DNA from: Hofstenia miamia | Lineage: Eukaryota; Xenacoelomorpha; Acoela | Reading direction: 5' to 3' | NCBI GenBank assembly: GCA_004352715.1 | Contig: SCFE01000087.1 | Location: 1,397,487 to 1,461,486, forward strand | Length of the DNA: 64,000 bases | In this document: piece after piece, positions 21,871 through 35,089 of the stretch | Numbering within the stretch: the first letter of the stretch is position 1 | How the letters are laid out: every line of letters starts with the position of its first letter | Notes under the pieces: generated by a model | Database searches by the model: none | Told to the model about the DNA's origin: nothing | Seen by the model: only the letters and a program-made list of their open reading frames with translations | Made by a program: the position numbers and the translations under genes

Positions 21871-23356
21871 CAATTTACAATTGGTTGATTTTCTTAAATT
21901 ATATCAACATATTTAACAATATTGATTGAAATTGAGACTAAGCACACATTCATGCCAATAGGTGAAAGTTTTGTAATTTACTTAATCTTTTACCAGTGGT
22001 CTATTTGTAGTGCATAACTCAAAAATGTCCTAAAAACACAGAAAGTTGTTAATAAATCATAGCTTGAAAATCTAAAATTTTGTGCCCTCCTTAGTACCCA
22101 ATTATGCACTTAACATTTTATTCTGCTTTGGGTCCCCTCTAAAAATTTTTTCTGTATCCGCCCCTGATGCAACTGTCTAAGACTTACAATTATTCTTTGT
22201 AAAAAATGTCCAATCATAATGTATTAAATGCTAGTTCATATTTAATAATACAAATCATTCCCGCCATTATGCCATATAATTCTTGCTTAACTTTTTGCAG
22301 TTTCAATTATTCCTTAAAGATGTATTAGATATTGTTTTGCGACTTTTGTCGAACTGGTGTGAAGAGTATTTGTTTACATAACGAATAATTTAGTATGTGA
22401 AATTTAATGTTTCTAAATTTATAGTTTATGTTCTAATTATTACATTATATTCTATGCAGTAAGCGTTTTCTAATATATTATTTACCTATTTAAATGTACA
22501 TACCTGTACTGTTAGAATAGCATACATTAAATTAGAATAAGTAAACCTTATATCAGAATTTTTCAAAAATATCATTTTTTTACTGCTTGCTTCTAGTAAA
22601 TATGAATATTTTAGTGTTTATTTTTGAGACACACTACATTTAATGGAAGCAGATCATAATATGTTTACATAAAACCGGGATGTATACTTGTGTTTTCGGA
22701 ATCTGTCGTAAAATTTGTTTTTTCACAAAATTTACAGGAAATTTATCAAACAAAAACACAACAATTACACTTTGTCTTCGTCTGATTTGTTACTAGAATT
22801 AGATATTTTTGAAAAATCGTACCGTGCTTAAAATCCACCGTGCCATACCGGGCCGTGCTTTCAAAAACAAGGCACTGTTATAGCTTTGTCCCCAGGCCTG
22901 TAGACAGTTTCATTATTTATGGGATGCTAATTTAGCAATATGTGATGCTATGTGCAGAAAATGTGTTTCGACTTTCAAATTAAAAAACCATAGTAATTTT
23001 CAAAAAATAATTCTTGGACTTAGTTGACCATTTTTTATAGCTTGCGATTAACATTTTGTTCATCTTTCAAATTGCCTCAAAATTCTAGGGGATGCTAATT
23101 TAATGTCAAAAAATTTCAGAGAATGATAAGGATATTTTAGCATCCCGTTGTCTACGTTTTTAGAGTATCGTTATGCAACATAAAACTGCAAAATAGTTTT
23201 TACTATAAAATTTGAGTTTTTGAATTATTATTTTACTCTACCAACAATTATTTGTTAGGATTCTTTGAAAGCTTGCTTTTGTTTCTAGTAGCATTCATTC
23301 ATCTCAAATTATGCCATGTTTTAATTCTCACATAGTTAACACATTATGTTGTAACA
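21871..23356. other. intergenic, probable transposon debris, no gene
   Basis: CAGGGGCGGATACAGA on the minus strand at 22151-22166 looks like a hAT-type terminal repeat but has no partner nearby. GATGCTAATTTAGCA-type strings around 22923 and 23092, and TAGCATCCCGTTGTCTAC near 23138 facing GTAGACAG near 22904, suggest a decayed foldback element of about 250 bp. Confidence 0.4.
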
Positions 23357-23357
23357 A

Positions 23358-23372
23358 TTTTGACTTTTGTAG
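23358..23372 (+). promoter_or_regulatory. probable 3' splice site before the first TRIM-like gene
   Basis: A pyrimidine-rich run TTTTGACTTTTGTAG ends 18 bases before the ATG at 23391. The placement suggests a 5'UTR intron upstream. The paralogue at 55 kb has an equivalent site. Confidence 0.5.
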
Positions 23373-23390
23373 CGATCAAAAAATCTGAAA

Positions 23391-25256
23391 ATGCCTATTG
23401 ATTGCTTAACATGTTCGATTTGTTTGGAAACCCTTAAAGACCCTCGAATTCTTTCTTGTATGCATTCTTTCTGCAGCTTTTGTTTGGAAAATATATGCAA
23501 AGATAAAGTTACATTTGATTGTCCCATTTGTAGAAAGAAGTCAAGTGTTGGTGATTGGAAGAAAGATTTTAGCGCTCAGGAGTTCTTGGAATATCTTGAA
23601 AACTTCAATCTGAAAGATTCTGCTGATTTGAAGATGTGTAGTGAGTGTGAAAGCGAAATGAAATATTTTGAGGTACATTTGTGTAAAGAATGTTCAAAAA
23701 CGTTTTGCTTAGATTGCTCTTTGCATCATAAAAAATTAAAGAAAACGAAGTCTCATACTATTTATTCTTTGATACCTGAAGGAGTAGAGGTATGTTCTAA
23801 ACATGATAAAAAATTCGAATTTTTTTGCAGAAACCCTAGTTGCTCATTCGTTATTTGCAGTTCTTGCGCTATTCTGGAACATCAAGGTCATGACATGTGC
23901 ACAACAGACGATCAAGCCCAGCACTACATGGATGAGGTTTCAAATTTTTTTCTTGAGAATGAAGCGAAATTGACTAAATTACATGAATTTGTGTTCAGAT
24001 TAAAAGACAGAAAAATTCGATTTGAAAATGAAGTTGAAGAAATGAGGAAGCTGCTTAAAACAAGACGTGATTCTCTTTTGGAAACGGTGCATAATTTGTA
24101 CAATCAACAGAACACTGTATTAGAATCAAATTATGAAATAATTTCAACAAAATTTGACGAAGAATTACAAAAATTTTCAAAATTATATGCTGATTTGATC
24201 ACTATTAAGAAATCTTGTGAAAATCTCTTTCGAAATATGTCTAGTAATGAGTTTCTGAAAGATTTTCGAAAGTTCCAGAATCCCACTAAAGATTTATTAT
24301 CTTTCAAGGAAGAATTTTATTTCCAACCTCGCTTGCTAACTATAGAACCGGATGATGTGGAAATAAATACTCACGAAACAATAAAGCCCTTAATAGGTTG
24401 CATTGATATCCTTAATAAAGATTTTAAATTAAAAGATCCACAATACCTAAATGTAGTTCCTACAATTTGGGAATCTAAGAGCATTGTTAATGCTATTTAT
24501 GATTTCCAAGCCAAAAATTTGCTTGTATTTGAAAAGAATAATGAAAATTATTCTCTCATTACGATATCTGATAGTGGTATTGTAAAGAGAACTACGTGCG
24601 AAATTACATGGATGAGTTCTATAAGAGGCATAACATTGTTACCCAATGCAAGACTGCTTTTACTTGCGAAAAGAAAAGGTAGTTCTCATTTATCATTGCA
24701 TATGTTGTCGGAAAATACTACTGAACGTTGTGACTTGCCTTTCTTTCTTTGTATTGTGAAAGATGTTAGATTGATCAGTGGAACCCCTGACAAACAATTC
24801 TTTTATTGTTATTGCAAAGATGGTTCCATTTACAAGTTTAATTCAGTTATATTTAATTCTTGTAAATTTCATGTGATGTTACCAAGCATTGCAACATCGA
24901 TGACTGTAGGCAAAAATTATGATCGCATTGCATTTTGCAGTAGCAATTTTGAAGGCATTTTCATATATTCCTTTGATCAAAGAAAAATTTTGAAAAGTAT
25001 TCAACATTATGATACCTTGTATAAAGGTTGTACATTTTATTCAGATGATATTTTTATTGCATATGGTTTTAATTCTAGATCTCTCGATATGTTCAGTTTA
25101 GAAGAATGTAAGCATACAAAAAGCATCGTTATGCCATGCCAAGATGCAAATAAAGATGACTCTGCCGTATGCCTGTTATTTACAGGATCTTCTCAATCAG
25201 TTTTTGTTGGACTTTATTTAAATAGAAGCTATGAAATTTCCTTGGTATCATTATAG
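23391..25256 (+). CDS. TRIM-like RING, double B-box, coiled-coil protein
   Basis: The 621-aa frame is complete and intronless. A C3HC4 RING uses C8, C11, C23, H25, C28, C31, C44 and C47, so E2-dependent ubiquitin ligase activity is expected. A first B-box uses C83, C86, C98, C101, C106, C109, H113 and H122; a second uses C135, H138, C146, C151, C156, C159, H164 and H167. A long charged helical region (about 175-300) should form the antiparallel coiled-coil of TRIM proteins. The tail (about 330-621) has spaced strand-like segments (LPNARLLLLAKR, YCKDGSIYKFN, YDRIAFCSSNFEG) that read like a diverged beta-propeller; no SPRY or clear NHL motif. The target is unknown. The start is supported by the RING beginning at once and by a splice acceptor just upstream. 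Paralogue: 54990-56864. Confidence 0.9.
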   Translation: MPIDCLTCSICLETLKDPRILSCMHSFCSFCLENICKDKVTFDCPICRKKSSVGDWKKDFSAQEFLEYLENFNLKDSADLKMCSECESEMKYFEVHLCKECSKTFCLDCSLHHKKLKKTKSHTIYSLIPEGVEVCSKHDKKFEFFCRNPSCSFVICSSCAILEHQGHDMCTTDDQAQHYMDEVSNFFLENEAKLTKLHEFVFRLKDRKIRFENEVEEMRKLLKTRRDSLLETVHNLYNQQNTVLESNYEIISTKFDEELQKFSKLYADLITIKKSCENLFRNMSSNEFLKDFRKFQNPTKDLLSFKEEFYFQPRLLTIEPDDVEINTHETIKPLIGCIDILNKDFKLKDPQYLNVVPTIWESKSIVNAIYDFQAKNLLVFEKNNENYSLITISDSGIVKRTTCEITWMSSIRGITLLPNARLLLLAKRKGSSHLSLHMLSENTTERCDLPFFLCIVKDVRLISGTPDKQFFYCYCKDGSIYKFNSVIFNSCKFHVMLPSIATSMTVGKNYDRIAFCSSNFEGIFIYSFDQRKILKSIQHYDTLYKGCTFYSDDIFIAYGFNSRSLDMFSLEECKHTKSIVMPCQDANKDDSAVCLLFTGSSQSVFVGLYLNRSYEISLVSL

Positions 25257-28200
25257 TTTAAGATTTATGTTGAGTTGCTGCAGGTCAATAGATCAATATG
25301 TTTTCGAATCATTTTGTACTTAGATTGTGTGGAAGCTGCCATGTATATCAAACTCTTAACTTTAACCAGATGTAATGTTCTGCTTATGTAATTAATTATT
25401 TCAGTGTGTTAAACATTATTTTTGTACTATTCTTTATGGTAATTACTTAAAATCGGGATTTTATAGTAGATATAATTGCAATTGTTGAAACTAATTTTTC
25501 CATGTGAATATTATAGTTTCAAGTTTGAAAAAATTTAACAAATTAAAAGCAAGCATTTAGTTTTAAGGTATATAAATGGTACACTGATTCCCTTAAAGAA
25601 TTGAAATGTATCTAACTGCTTATTCATTGATTCAAACATTTTATATCAGAAGTTCTTGTCAAAAACTTGCTATATTCAATTAGCTCATCTCCCTAATAAT
25701 AATTATGCATGATTACGACTATCTTATGCTATATTTTAATGCAAAATAAATTATTTGTAGTGCATTGATTTATACTTTTTATGCTTAAATCACAATTGGT
25801 CGGGAATAATTATGTTATGATGCATGTATGCATTTGAACTATTGACAGTAAAATAAAAATGTCTGTTTTCTTCCGAAAATGTTTTCACATAATTAAAAGT
25901 CAAATAACGTATTAAAACAGTGACATGGAATGGAAATAATATAGGATAATATACATTATTCGTATGATTGGCAAAAAGAAATATCTTGTCTATTGAGAAT
26001 CATCCATAAAGCTCATGATCCCTATATTATACAGAAACAGTTCATGCAATATACTGTAAATAAATATTATCAACCTTTTCATCTGTAAACCAATATTTAT
26101 TCTATAAGCATTTTCAACAAATTGACCATATAGATTTTTAATGCAATCCTTGAACTAACATGTTGATAAAAATTCTTAATCAACTTTATTCGAAGTTATT
26201 GGAATTGAAAAATAATGAATCACATACAGCCTCACATTTTTATAAAATTGACTATGAGTACAACAACATAAAATAATTGAGCATGTCTTAAATATTCAAT
26301 TTAGTAGATTCTTAAGCATTTGGGTTATCACCTACTTTGTATTACTGATAACAATATTATCCATGAATAAAATACATTTGTTAAAAATAGAGCAAAAAAC
26401 ATACATTTCTAATGATACAGGATAATTTACAGGTCAATACGGCATATTAAAGCGCATAAGAGCTAGTTTGATTGTACCTAAACGAAAATATTGCATAAAT
26501 GCAGGACCTTTCGGTTCTGCTTAGAAAAACGGGTCAACTTTTGTGCAATGAAGTTATAACTGTGGACCAACCCCATATCAGGGCCACTTAAAAATTTTTG
26601 CCAGAAGCCCATTGTCGTAGCGAGAATATTCTCGTGGTAAATTATAAATTCAACATTTTTCAATCGCTTTGAAAACTGAAATTGAAAATAGCATGATGTG
26701 AAATTCTATTATACCTCATTCCCACGTTGAGGCAAAACCCATAGGCCTACCACAATTTATTGGTGTTAATGAATGCTCTATGAATGGTGATTAGCTCGAT
26801 GATCGGAGTAGAAAGCTGGGCAAGTGAATGAAGGTGACAGAAATTTAATTTTAAGGTGTTCAGCATCAAATCATTCAAATTAACAGAAAAAATGTTTACA
26901 TTTACTAATATAAAATTTTAATGAAAACCTAAATTATTTCCTGAACTAGAATTCTTTTATTAACACTTATCTTTCTGAGAATACAATGAAATTTAAATAT
27001 TTTCTGTACATGAAGATATAATCCTTGCCAACTCTTGCAATAAGAAATATTCTAAAGTGTAAAGTCCCATTTTTAGTATCCGAATATCAAACTATTTTTT
27101 TAAAGATATAGGTAGAAACAGGAATATTTACATTAAAGCAGCATATGAATTTTAATTAATAATATTGCAAAGCATAATATTCATTTTTATTAGAGCACTT
27201 TTTCCAGCTTTGCCCTTCAAAAAATTATCTATGACTTCAGCAAAATCAATGGCCAGTAGAGATAAATATCACATTTTATCTTTACAAAAGAAAGAGACTA
27301 AAAATTTTTTGCTCATTTTTAAGCAGAAAAATATCGACGTTTTCTAGTATTACCAACAGATAAAGTTGAATAAATTTAGCATACACTGTAAATATTTGGA
27401 AAACTTGTCAGGAATTCCTGCATTTATGCACCATCAATGACGTAAAATTTTATAGGAAGAACCCATGTCATTAAGATTATACAAACACTAACACAACGGA
27501 ATTATTTCAGTAGTAAAGTCATCCACATGATCGAGATCTAAGGGATGCTTTTCATTTAAAAATTTGTTGCTTCTGCAATTTCAGCATCTGTTATTGATGC
27601 TATTTTATACACAATTTTAAATTTGATATTTGGAATATAGCGTTTTCGGCCGTTACCAATTTAGCAATTATAAAATCCAAAAATAACCAAAGTACTTCAA
27701 CTCTAACTTACTATTTTCTGAAAATACATAACCATTCTCATTTTGTATATCCGCAGGTTTTTGCTTTCTTATTGAACGAATGGCTATGGTCATTTACTAG
27801 TATCTTGGCTTGCTTCTCAACCTTACAATTTGTTCTTGTTGAATTAATCAAGCAGACTAGGCTGTCGCACAAAAAATGCACGTTGTAAAACCAATGTATT
27901 GTTTGAAAAGATTTGCCGCATTAAATTGAAAAAATTAAAGAATCTAAGGAAACGCTTCTTCAAATTTCCATTTCTCATTAAATAATACAGTAAAGATGAT
28001 GCATTTCTTGTAGTTCTCATGTAATTTGCATTATTGCATTGCATCGAGAGATCATCACGTAGTTGATAACGGTTTTCAACAGTTCCCTTAGTTGTTGTTG
28101 GTACCAGTAGCCCCCATCTATATGTAGATGATGAAAAAATAAGAAGCATTTACAAAAATTAAGCCCACAAATTTCAAAGAATGTGTGGAACAAGGAGCAC

Positions 28201-29787
28201 GTTTGGCAACAGAATTCTGTTTTTTAATTCTCGCTTGAACACTACAGTACTTTCCTAACATATTTCTGGTATTTCTATAGTATTATTCTCTGCAGTCAGC
28301 AATTGTAACCATGTTTGAATTTATTCTAACATCAGTTTGTGTTGCACTATCATAACATAAAATTTCAATGAATTTCAAAAATGTTTATAACCGTTTCATC
28401 ATTGGTTTTTAGATAGTACAAAACAAATGTTAATTAATCCAAAAGTGTATCTTGGTTTGAATCTGCGCTAATAGTATAGAATTCGCTGTTCTCACTTCAA
28501 ATACTGTAAAATTGAATAAATGAATAAATTATATATTGTTGAAGATAAATGTGAATCACTGGCTTCTCAATATTCTCCAAGTGAGATAAATGATCTTCCA
28601 AAAGTGGATCAAATTGTGTCACACGTTCAATATATCCGTGGAAAGTATAATTTTGATTTGCGCCTATTATTTAATTTTCACTTCTAAGAAATAGTCCACC
28701 TTGTGCAAAAAATATTATTACATCTACAACTTATAGTAAAGCGTGTATGCGTGCGGTTTTCAACCAAAACACAAATTAATCCTTCATTTATCAAAAACCA
28801 AATCCTATAAATTAGCCTTTATTTATGTTGATAATTTAAATGAATTTTACATATAATATGAACATTGTATTTTCAAATAATTCTATAAATGTTTTGAGAT
28901 AATTTTTCATTTATGTGCGGCCCCCTAAAGCGTGGGGCAGTGGGTCATGGCTCAGTTGGCCCATGTGGTACTACGGCACTGTGCATACCCTCTCCCCCTT
29001 GGCTAATCCACTACAGAAGCCTGTCGCGCAGTTTTTTGAAGACGGCATCATCAAGTTCATATCCAAATAAATGGCATATCCACTCCGAAAACATTAGAAA
29101 ATGTCCGTGGAGGACATTTGTTATGGTCAAGTAAATGACCAAAAATGTATTTCATCTACTCAGTTGTTAATTTTTTAAATTATATATATTTATATATATA
29201 TGCAGTGGTAGATTTAAGATGGAATTTGAGACTAGCAGTTCCCCATGAAGAAGCAACGTGGAGTGCATCTATTAAGTTAATTCATGTAATCCTAGTAAAA
29301 AATGTTTGGAAAATTTAACCAATATATTTCAAATTAATATCCAACATTTTTAAAAAACAAATTTGATCACACTTCGCTGTGATATCTTTTACTCTTAGTA
29401 CAAATGGGTACTTGATAAATTTTTAGGTTAGGGTAAAATTACATTAACCCAACATCCAAGTTAGTGGATCATTAAGGGTACAGTGCCACAACATGACAAC
29501 GACTGCATTGAAAGAACTGCCACCGTGCTGATCACTTTGTAATACCACAGCAGGAACTAGTCACTTTTGTCTGTTATATAGCCTATGACATGGTGACCAC
29601 CACATTCTTCAAACTTTCAACCTTTTGATAGAGTTTTAATCTTTTTGTAATCCACCACAGGAATGCGTCACATTTCATAAACCAAGACATGGTGAACACT
29701 GAGAGCTTATGCAAAGCTGCAACCTCTAGAGGTTTTGATATAACCACAAGAACCTATTTGCAAACTATAGTATAGTTGTGCATGTAT
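25257..29787. other. intergenic, no gene seen
   Basis: An AATAAA at about 25745 could end the TRIM-like transcript. Short open frames near 27165, 27844 and 28913 have no recognisable content and I do not call them. A comparatively GC-rich patch at 28915-29030 is unexplained. Confidence 0.5.
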
Positions 29788-29948
29788 TTAAGTGAATGGT
29801 TACTACTCGAAAAATTCTGCAAACTTGTTATTTAGTGCAGTGCCGGATTTAAAGTGTAGTTAAGTGAATGGTTACTACTCGAAAAATTCTGCAAACTTGT
29901 TATTTAGTGCAGTGCCGGATTTAAAGTGTAGTTAAGTGAATGGTTACT
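29788..29948. repeat. tandem repeat, 72-bp unit, about 2.2 copies
   Basis: Copies start near 29789, 29861 and 29933 (TTAAGTGAATGGTTACTACT) and are almost identical, so the duplication is recent. The unit contains CAGTGCCGGATTTAAA. Confidence 0.85.
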
Positions 29949-31762
29949 ACTTCTGAGACCCATGTGCTTCCCATCAGCACACATGAAATCAACTCAAGCA
30001 ACTGCCGTGAAATTTGCATTATTAAACTGCATTCACAACATTCTTGATTTTCATAAATTTCATAAATTTTAACAATTTTGTATCACCTTTTTAGGAATTT
30101 GTGAATTTTTAATATTTGAATTCTTATTATACAACATAATTACAAATTTATTCTAAACACCAAGTAATATTATCACTTACTTGATCACTACTAGATGGCA
30201 TCACTCCTCAGAAAATCCCGGTATGGGTACGCCGATCCATACAACATAAAATTTAAATGGTGTACAGTCTTGGTAAAATTTAAATTTTAAAGTAAATCAA
30301 AATTCCCATTAACCCTTCCTCAATGCGTTTCAACTCCTCTTAGGTGATGGCGCCGACTATGGGCCTGCTATGGTTATTAATTTGGCCTTAAATTGAGATT
30401 CAATGTTATCAACATCGATGTTTGGAAGTAATCACAGCCAGCCATTAATTACTAAAATCGCTCATGGAATAATTATTTATATTGGATTACCAATATTCGA
30501 ACAAAACACGTTATTAAGATTTTCGACATTAAATGCATTGGGTGATTTGTTTCAATTTTTTTGTTTGTTTCTTTAAATAAATAATGAGATATTTAAGATT
30601 AATCCAATAACTTAAGCGCCTATGCGTTCAGTACACGTTCTTTCAACTGTAAAAATGCCTGCCACAACCAGTAAAAATGCTAATTGAACCTATAAATACT
30701 ATGAAATAGAGGTGTACTCGAGGAGGTGCCCAGGGGGCTCAGCTCACCTTGTTGAATTTATTTTAGTGTTCGAGGTTTCGATTTTATTTGTTGAGAATAT
30801 AAATTATGGTCAAAATATATCATAAAAATACAAAACTAATTACACAGGAGTACAGCCCTGCTGTGAAACCAGGTAAACCGGTACTTTATAATCTGAGGAC
30901 TGGTGGAATTTGGTACCCATATAAGGGTAACTTGGGTATCGGACCAGTCAACACCGGTCATCGGGCAGGGGTTGATCGCTACCGGACTGGTAATGGTCAC
31001 CAATTGATGGTACCACTTCCATTTCTGGGTACAATTATAAATACATGAGGAACTTCAAGAATTCTCAAATACTAATTATCTTAGTGATAATAGGAATGCG
31101 ATAAAATAATAGCACAAGTTAAATTCAAAGAAATAGCATAAGAAATAATTTGGGAGCTGAGTCAAACCCTATGAAAAATCCGATTAGCTTGAGAAAAGCT
31201 TAACAAAATCAAAGTTAAAATTGCGGCAACTATTGTACATTACTTCTTGTGACATCGCAGATATGTGATTAATCATGACAAATTTTAGCACAATTGATTT
31301 CATTAATAGACCAAAAATAAACGTACATATAGACTGACGATCACGTCCTTTGACAGAAACACTTGAGGCCATTGAAATGCTAATTTTGCAAATATTAATA
31401 TAAAAGATACCTTTCAAATTGGTTTGCTACTTTCATCTCAAAACTTTCTAATCATTTTTCAAAGCACCTTATTTATTGGTGTTCTAAAATTCAGTCATAC
31501 ATTTTTGTAGCCAAATTTCAAAAAGCAGGCTCGTGTAGGGTTTGAAAATCTCAAGCCAATTATAACTGTGTGCTGTTGAATATTTTACAACAAAAAAACT
31601 TACAACCACCTCTACCACTTTTGTAGTTAAATTTCATATTAAACACAAAATTCGAAAATTTAAAATATATGATTAAAAATGCATTAAAGCAATAAGAGTA
31701 AAAGTAATGAATAAATTTGTTCTATTCCACATTTGTATTATAGAAAAACTATGATTTGTAAA
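29949..31762. other. intergenic, no gene seen
   Basis: An 80-codon frame at 30806-31048 is rich in Gly, Tyr and Pro but matches nothing I know. It contains several GGTACC-like strings (30870-31010), more suggestive of a repeat than of a gene. Confidence 0.45.
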
Positions 31763-31786
31763 AATAATAATAATAATAATAATAAT
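31763..31786. repeat. (AAT)n microsatellite
   Basis: Eight AAT units directly before the left part of an R2/R4-like LINE. Confidence 0.9.
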
Positions 31787-31956
31787 TTCAGGTAAATAAC
31801 ATGTCTGCCAACAACTTGGAAATTGCTAACTTCTGTGATTTCTAGTAGGCTGGCATGTTACTTAGAATAGAACAGAACATGTTTGATACCAGAGAAGCAG
31901 AAGGGATGTAGGACAAAGACGAGAGGATGCAAAGATCAGTTGTTGATAGATCAGGC
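31787..31956 (+). mobile_element. R2/R4-like LINE, left fragment (RT N-terminal motifs)
   Basis: One plus-strand frame gives ITCLPTTWKLLTSVISSRL, then one stop, LIPEKQKGC and [11 protein letters not shown], ending at the Polinton. Without the Polinton and one copy of TCAGGC, the frame runs straight on into QAVAENCRRWKTNLAMAGID at 46698. It is therefore the same LINE copy split by insertion. The motif set is that of LINEs with a restriction-like endonuclease. Confidence 0.8.
31951..31956 (+). repeat. 6-bp target site duplication, left copy (TCAGGC)
   Basis: TCAGGC directly precedes the left Polinton terminus; the same six bases follow the right terminus at 46692-46697. Six-base duplications are the rule for Polintons. 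Confidence 0.9.
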
Positions 31957-33187
31957 AGTAGTATAGGAAGGGCAGGCTTGAGGTCANGTGAGTCATTCTA
32001 CTTGACAAATGTTTTTGAAAGCTCCACTAATGGATTTTCAGTGACGTCACATATTTGACATTTTTAATTGTATTGACTAATGGATTTTCAAGTAGCTAGT
32101 TTAGTGATTTGTGACAATTTTTTAATTGATTTTTGCGGTGATTCATTTACATGTTGGGGCCTATTTAGTATACACTGTTTTGATATAATGACTAATTTCA
32201 TTTCATGTTAATATCCACGGCTATATCACACCCCAGACAACAATTTAAGGGCTAAACAACGTTGTTTTAGATTGTTATGTGGTTGTTTTATGTGTCAAAA
32301 ACAACGTTGTTTAAACGTCGAAATGGTACCATTTCATTGGTCGAAACAACGTTGCTTCAACAACGTCACATTAGGTTGCTTTATATGAATGAAACATCAA
32401 TATTTTGAGGTTGTAACAACGTTGTTTTATGTTGTCACACTGTTGTTTTAGCATTATTTTTATATGCAAAATAAAATTTTATATTGCTAAGCTGTTCAAA
32501 CATTGCTATTTAAACAAACAGCCCAACAAAGCACAGACCACTATCTTTGAGAGACTGTCAAGCATATTCCATACAAACATTTGTTAAAGATTTAAATGAA
32601 TGTCTTGTATATAAATGATAACAATGAGCATCAAAATCTGCCAAATTTAACAAAAATTTAAAAATCCAAAATTAAGCACAATTTTGAAATAGTACTTTCT
32701 TAAGTTCTTTCTTCAGCTCAATTGTAACTTATGTTATTTAACAGTCAATATCAAGGTGTCCAAATATTCATGAATAAATTATTTTTAAAATTCAATCAAC
32801 TGGTATATTATAATTTTTCACAAATTAAAAATTTCAAAAATCCTTTTTTTTATAAAAGGATCTAGTAATAAAATTAACAAAGTGATTTTTATTTGCAAAC
32901 ATCTGCTCACTGATTATTTTTTTACTAAAGTTGTTATCATGATATTAGTGGTTGCTGAAACAACCAAAAGTATGAAACAACTATAAACAACGTAAAAACA
33001 ACCAAAATTGCTATCTGGGACGTTACACTTGTTTGCATACATTACATTGCATTTTGTTAATATACCTCATTATCACACATTACGCTTTGTTGATCCATTT
33101 TCCATGATTTCTAATGATTACACACGTACATTGCTTACAGTGTAATTTGTGAACTTTCAAAAAACCACATTTCGTTTTTGTTAATCA
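31957..33187 (+). repeat. left terminal inverted repeat of the Polinton (with inserted MITE)
   Basis: Matches the inverted right end from AGTAGTATAGG inward to about 33187 with moderate divergence. About 60 bases present in the right copy (46602-46662) are missing at the single N at 31987. A 788-bp insertion (32232-33019) splits the repeat. Confidence 0.85.
32232..33019. mobile_element. MITE-like element inside the left TIR
   Basis: Ends are CCCAGACAACAATTT and AAATTGCTATCTGGG, inverted repeats matching at 13 of 15 positions. The interior has many AACAACGTTGTT-type palindromes but no coding. The right Polinton TIR shows the site without the insertion (ATCACACATTACACTTG). Comparison suggests a short target duplication, probably AC. 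Confidence 0.75.
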
Positions 33188-34622
33188 ATTTTCCATAATT
33201 TCGAAAAGCTTACACGTACAGTGTTTATCTCGTTTTTTGGGAAAACTTACAAAAAAAAGTTTACAATATTTTCAAAACACATTATTTCATTTACAAAAAC
33301 AACATTTTGTTTCTAAACAAACAAACTATTTGAAGATGCTTCAATAATACATGTGGAAAATATTTAATGTAGAAATTAAACAAAAAGAGATCACAATTCA
33401 ATCTAATAAAAAATGCTTAGAATTTTTAGACACTAGTAAAAATGTAATGCTTAGTGTAGGCGTTAAAAACAAATCTAGTTTTAAACTATTTCATTAATAC
33501 ATCTGGAATAATTTTAAACAAAAACAGATTTGATAATAATAAAAATACTTAGAATTTTATAGACATTGTCTAGTTTACATGTTAAAAACAAATTTCATCA
33601 ATTTCCAAAATATAAAACCAGATATTTAAGTGAGCATGGTAAAGCCCACATTTTTAAAAACAAGACAAAATACATGTATATTATACATGTTCCACTTATA
33701 ATGATGGTAAATTACACTATTAAATTTGTCTATTGTATTAGNGTCAACCACCATCTTCATTTCCCATGCACAGATAATTTTCGATAAGGATTGTTCATCT
33801 GATGAGAGAGTCGAGAATCACACTATGCCCAACAAAATATATCTAAGCATGGTATAAGAGTTATGCATCCGCAAAATTAAATGGAGAATAATTACGTCAT
33901 GTGCATATGCAAATAATAATCTAAGTCAAGATTTTTAGACATATTAAATATCAAATTAACACAGTATTATTGTAAGCCAGAGAAATTGATATTAACAAAT
34001 ATAAAGGGTAATATGCTCCGTGATTGATTTAATTGTCTTCCATGATTAACAGTGGTGTAATTCAATGTCCGCTTTCCCCACTGAGCATAATATGTTGAGA
34101 TTGGAGATAACTGGCTTTATGTTGTAAGAATTGGGAGGGAACAATGCATGCAATGGTTATCTGCTAACAGCCTCGCGAATACATAGAGAATGCACGCAGA
34201 GACTAAATAACATGTAAAATCAAATATCACAATAAATTGTATCACCTCATATTGAGTGATTAATTAAAGGAAATTGTTTTATATGATAGGAACAATTCTT
34301 CTTATACCAATAGAAAAACAACAGAATAAATGTTTTAAACCAGATCATCAGTGATGGCAAACTTTGTATAGTTGGCAAAACTAAATAAACCATAGCAAAA
34401 TATATATAAATAATTTCTTTTACTGTATTTATTGTACGAGATTTGTTAGTGTCAAAGAGGCATTCTTTCATCAGTTGATGATGGAAAACTTTTTTCTTTT
34501 TGAAGACATCTAAATAAACCTTAAACAAAATGTAATTAATTTCAATTATACCGTTTTTAAAATAAATTACACATAGAGGGAGCACTGGGGACTACATGAT
34601 TTTTCCAGTTGACAAAGAAACA
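33188..34622. other. Polinton interior, no recognisable gene
   Basis: AT-rich, short frames only; a minus-strand 112-codon frame (34247-34585) is hydrophobic and unrecognised. Single N at 33742. Confidence 0.5.
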
Positions 34623-35079
34623 TTCATCAGAGTGTGGAAACTAAATTATATACAAATAATCATTCAATTAAAATATATTATACCATTTGCAAGATAAATT
34701 AAACGTGGGAAGCACTGGAGTGAATGGATTTTCTTCTTGACAAGCAGCACCAAANTTGTGACGTATCATCTGTAGATTTTTACTTTAGAGCAGTTGATGT
34801 ATATGTTTCTGTTTGTTGAATTGAGTATTGGTATTTTTCCATTTTTGATCGAGCATATACTTGATGGCATCAATATCCTTTTTGTATTTATTTCTGTTTG
34901 TTTGTGGAGCATGATTTCCACTGATTTTTCCTTCTGTTTTGATTGTGTTCATCAGAGTGTGGAAACTAAATTATATACAAATAATCATTCAATTAAAATA
35001 TATTATACCATTTGCAAGATAAATTAAACGTGGGAAGCACTGGAGTGAATGGATTTTCTTCTTGACAAGCAGCACCAAA
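34623..35079. repeat. 132-bp direct duplication near a single N (34755)
   Basis: 34623-34754 and 34948-35079 are identical; the first copy ends at the N. An unmerged assembly overlap is the simplest explanation. Confidence 0.8.
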
Positions 35080-35089
35080 TTATTCAAAC

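Noticed and set aside
28913-29134. 73-codon ORF in a GC-richer patch
   Set aside because: No homology or motif recognised, composition mixed; more likely repeat-derived.
30806-31048. 80-codon ORF rich in Gly and Tyr
   Set aside because: Its GGTACC-like repeated words explain the composition; no supporting context.
33800-33830. CTGATGAGAG as a third hammerhead
   Set aside because: No GAAA at the required place and no stem II or III; the core string alone is not enough.
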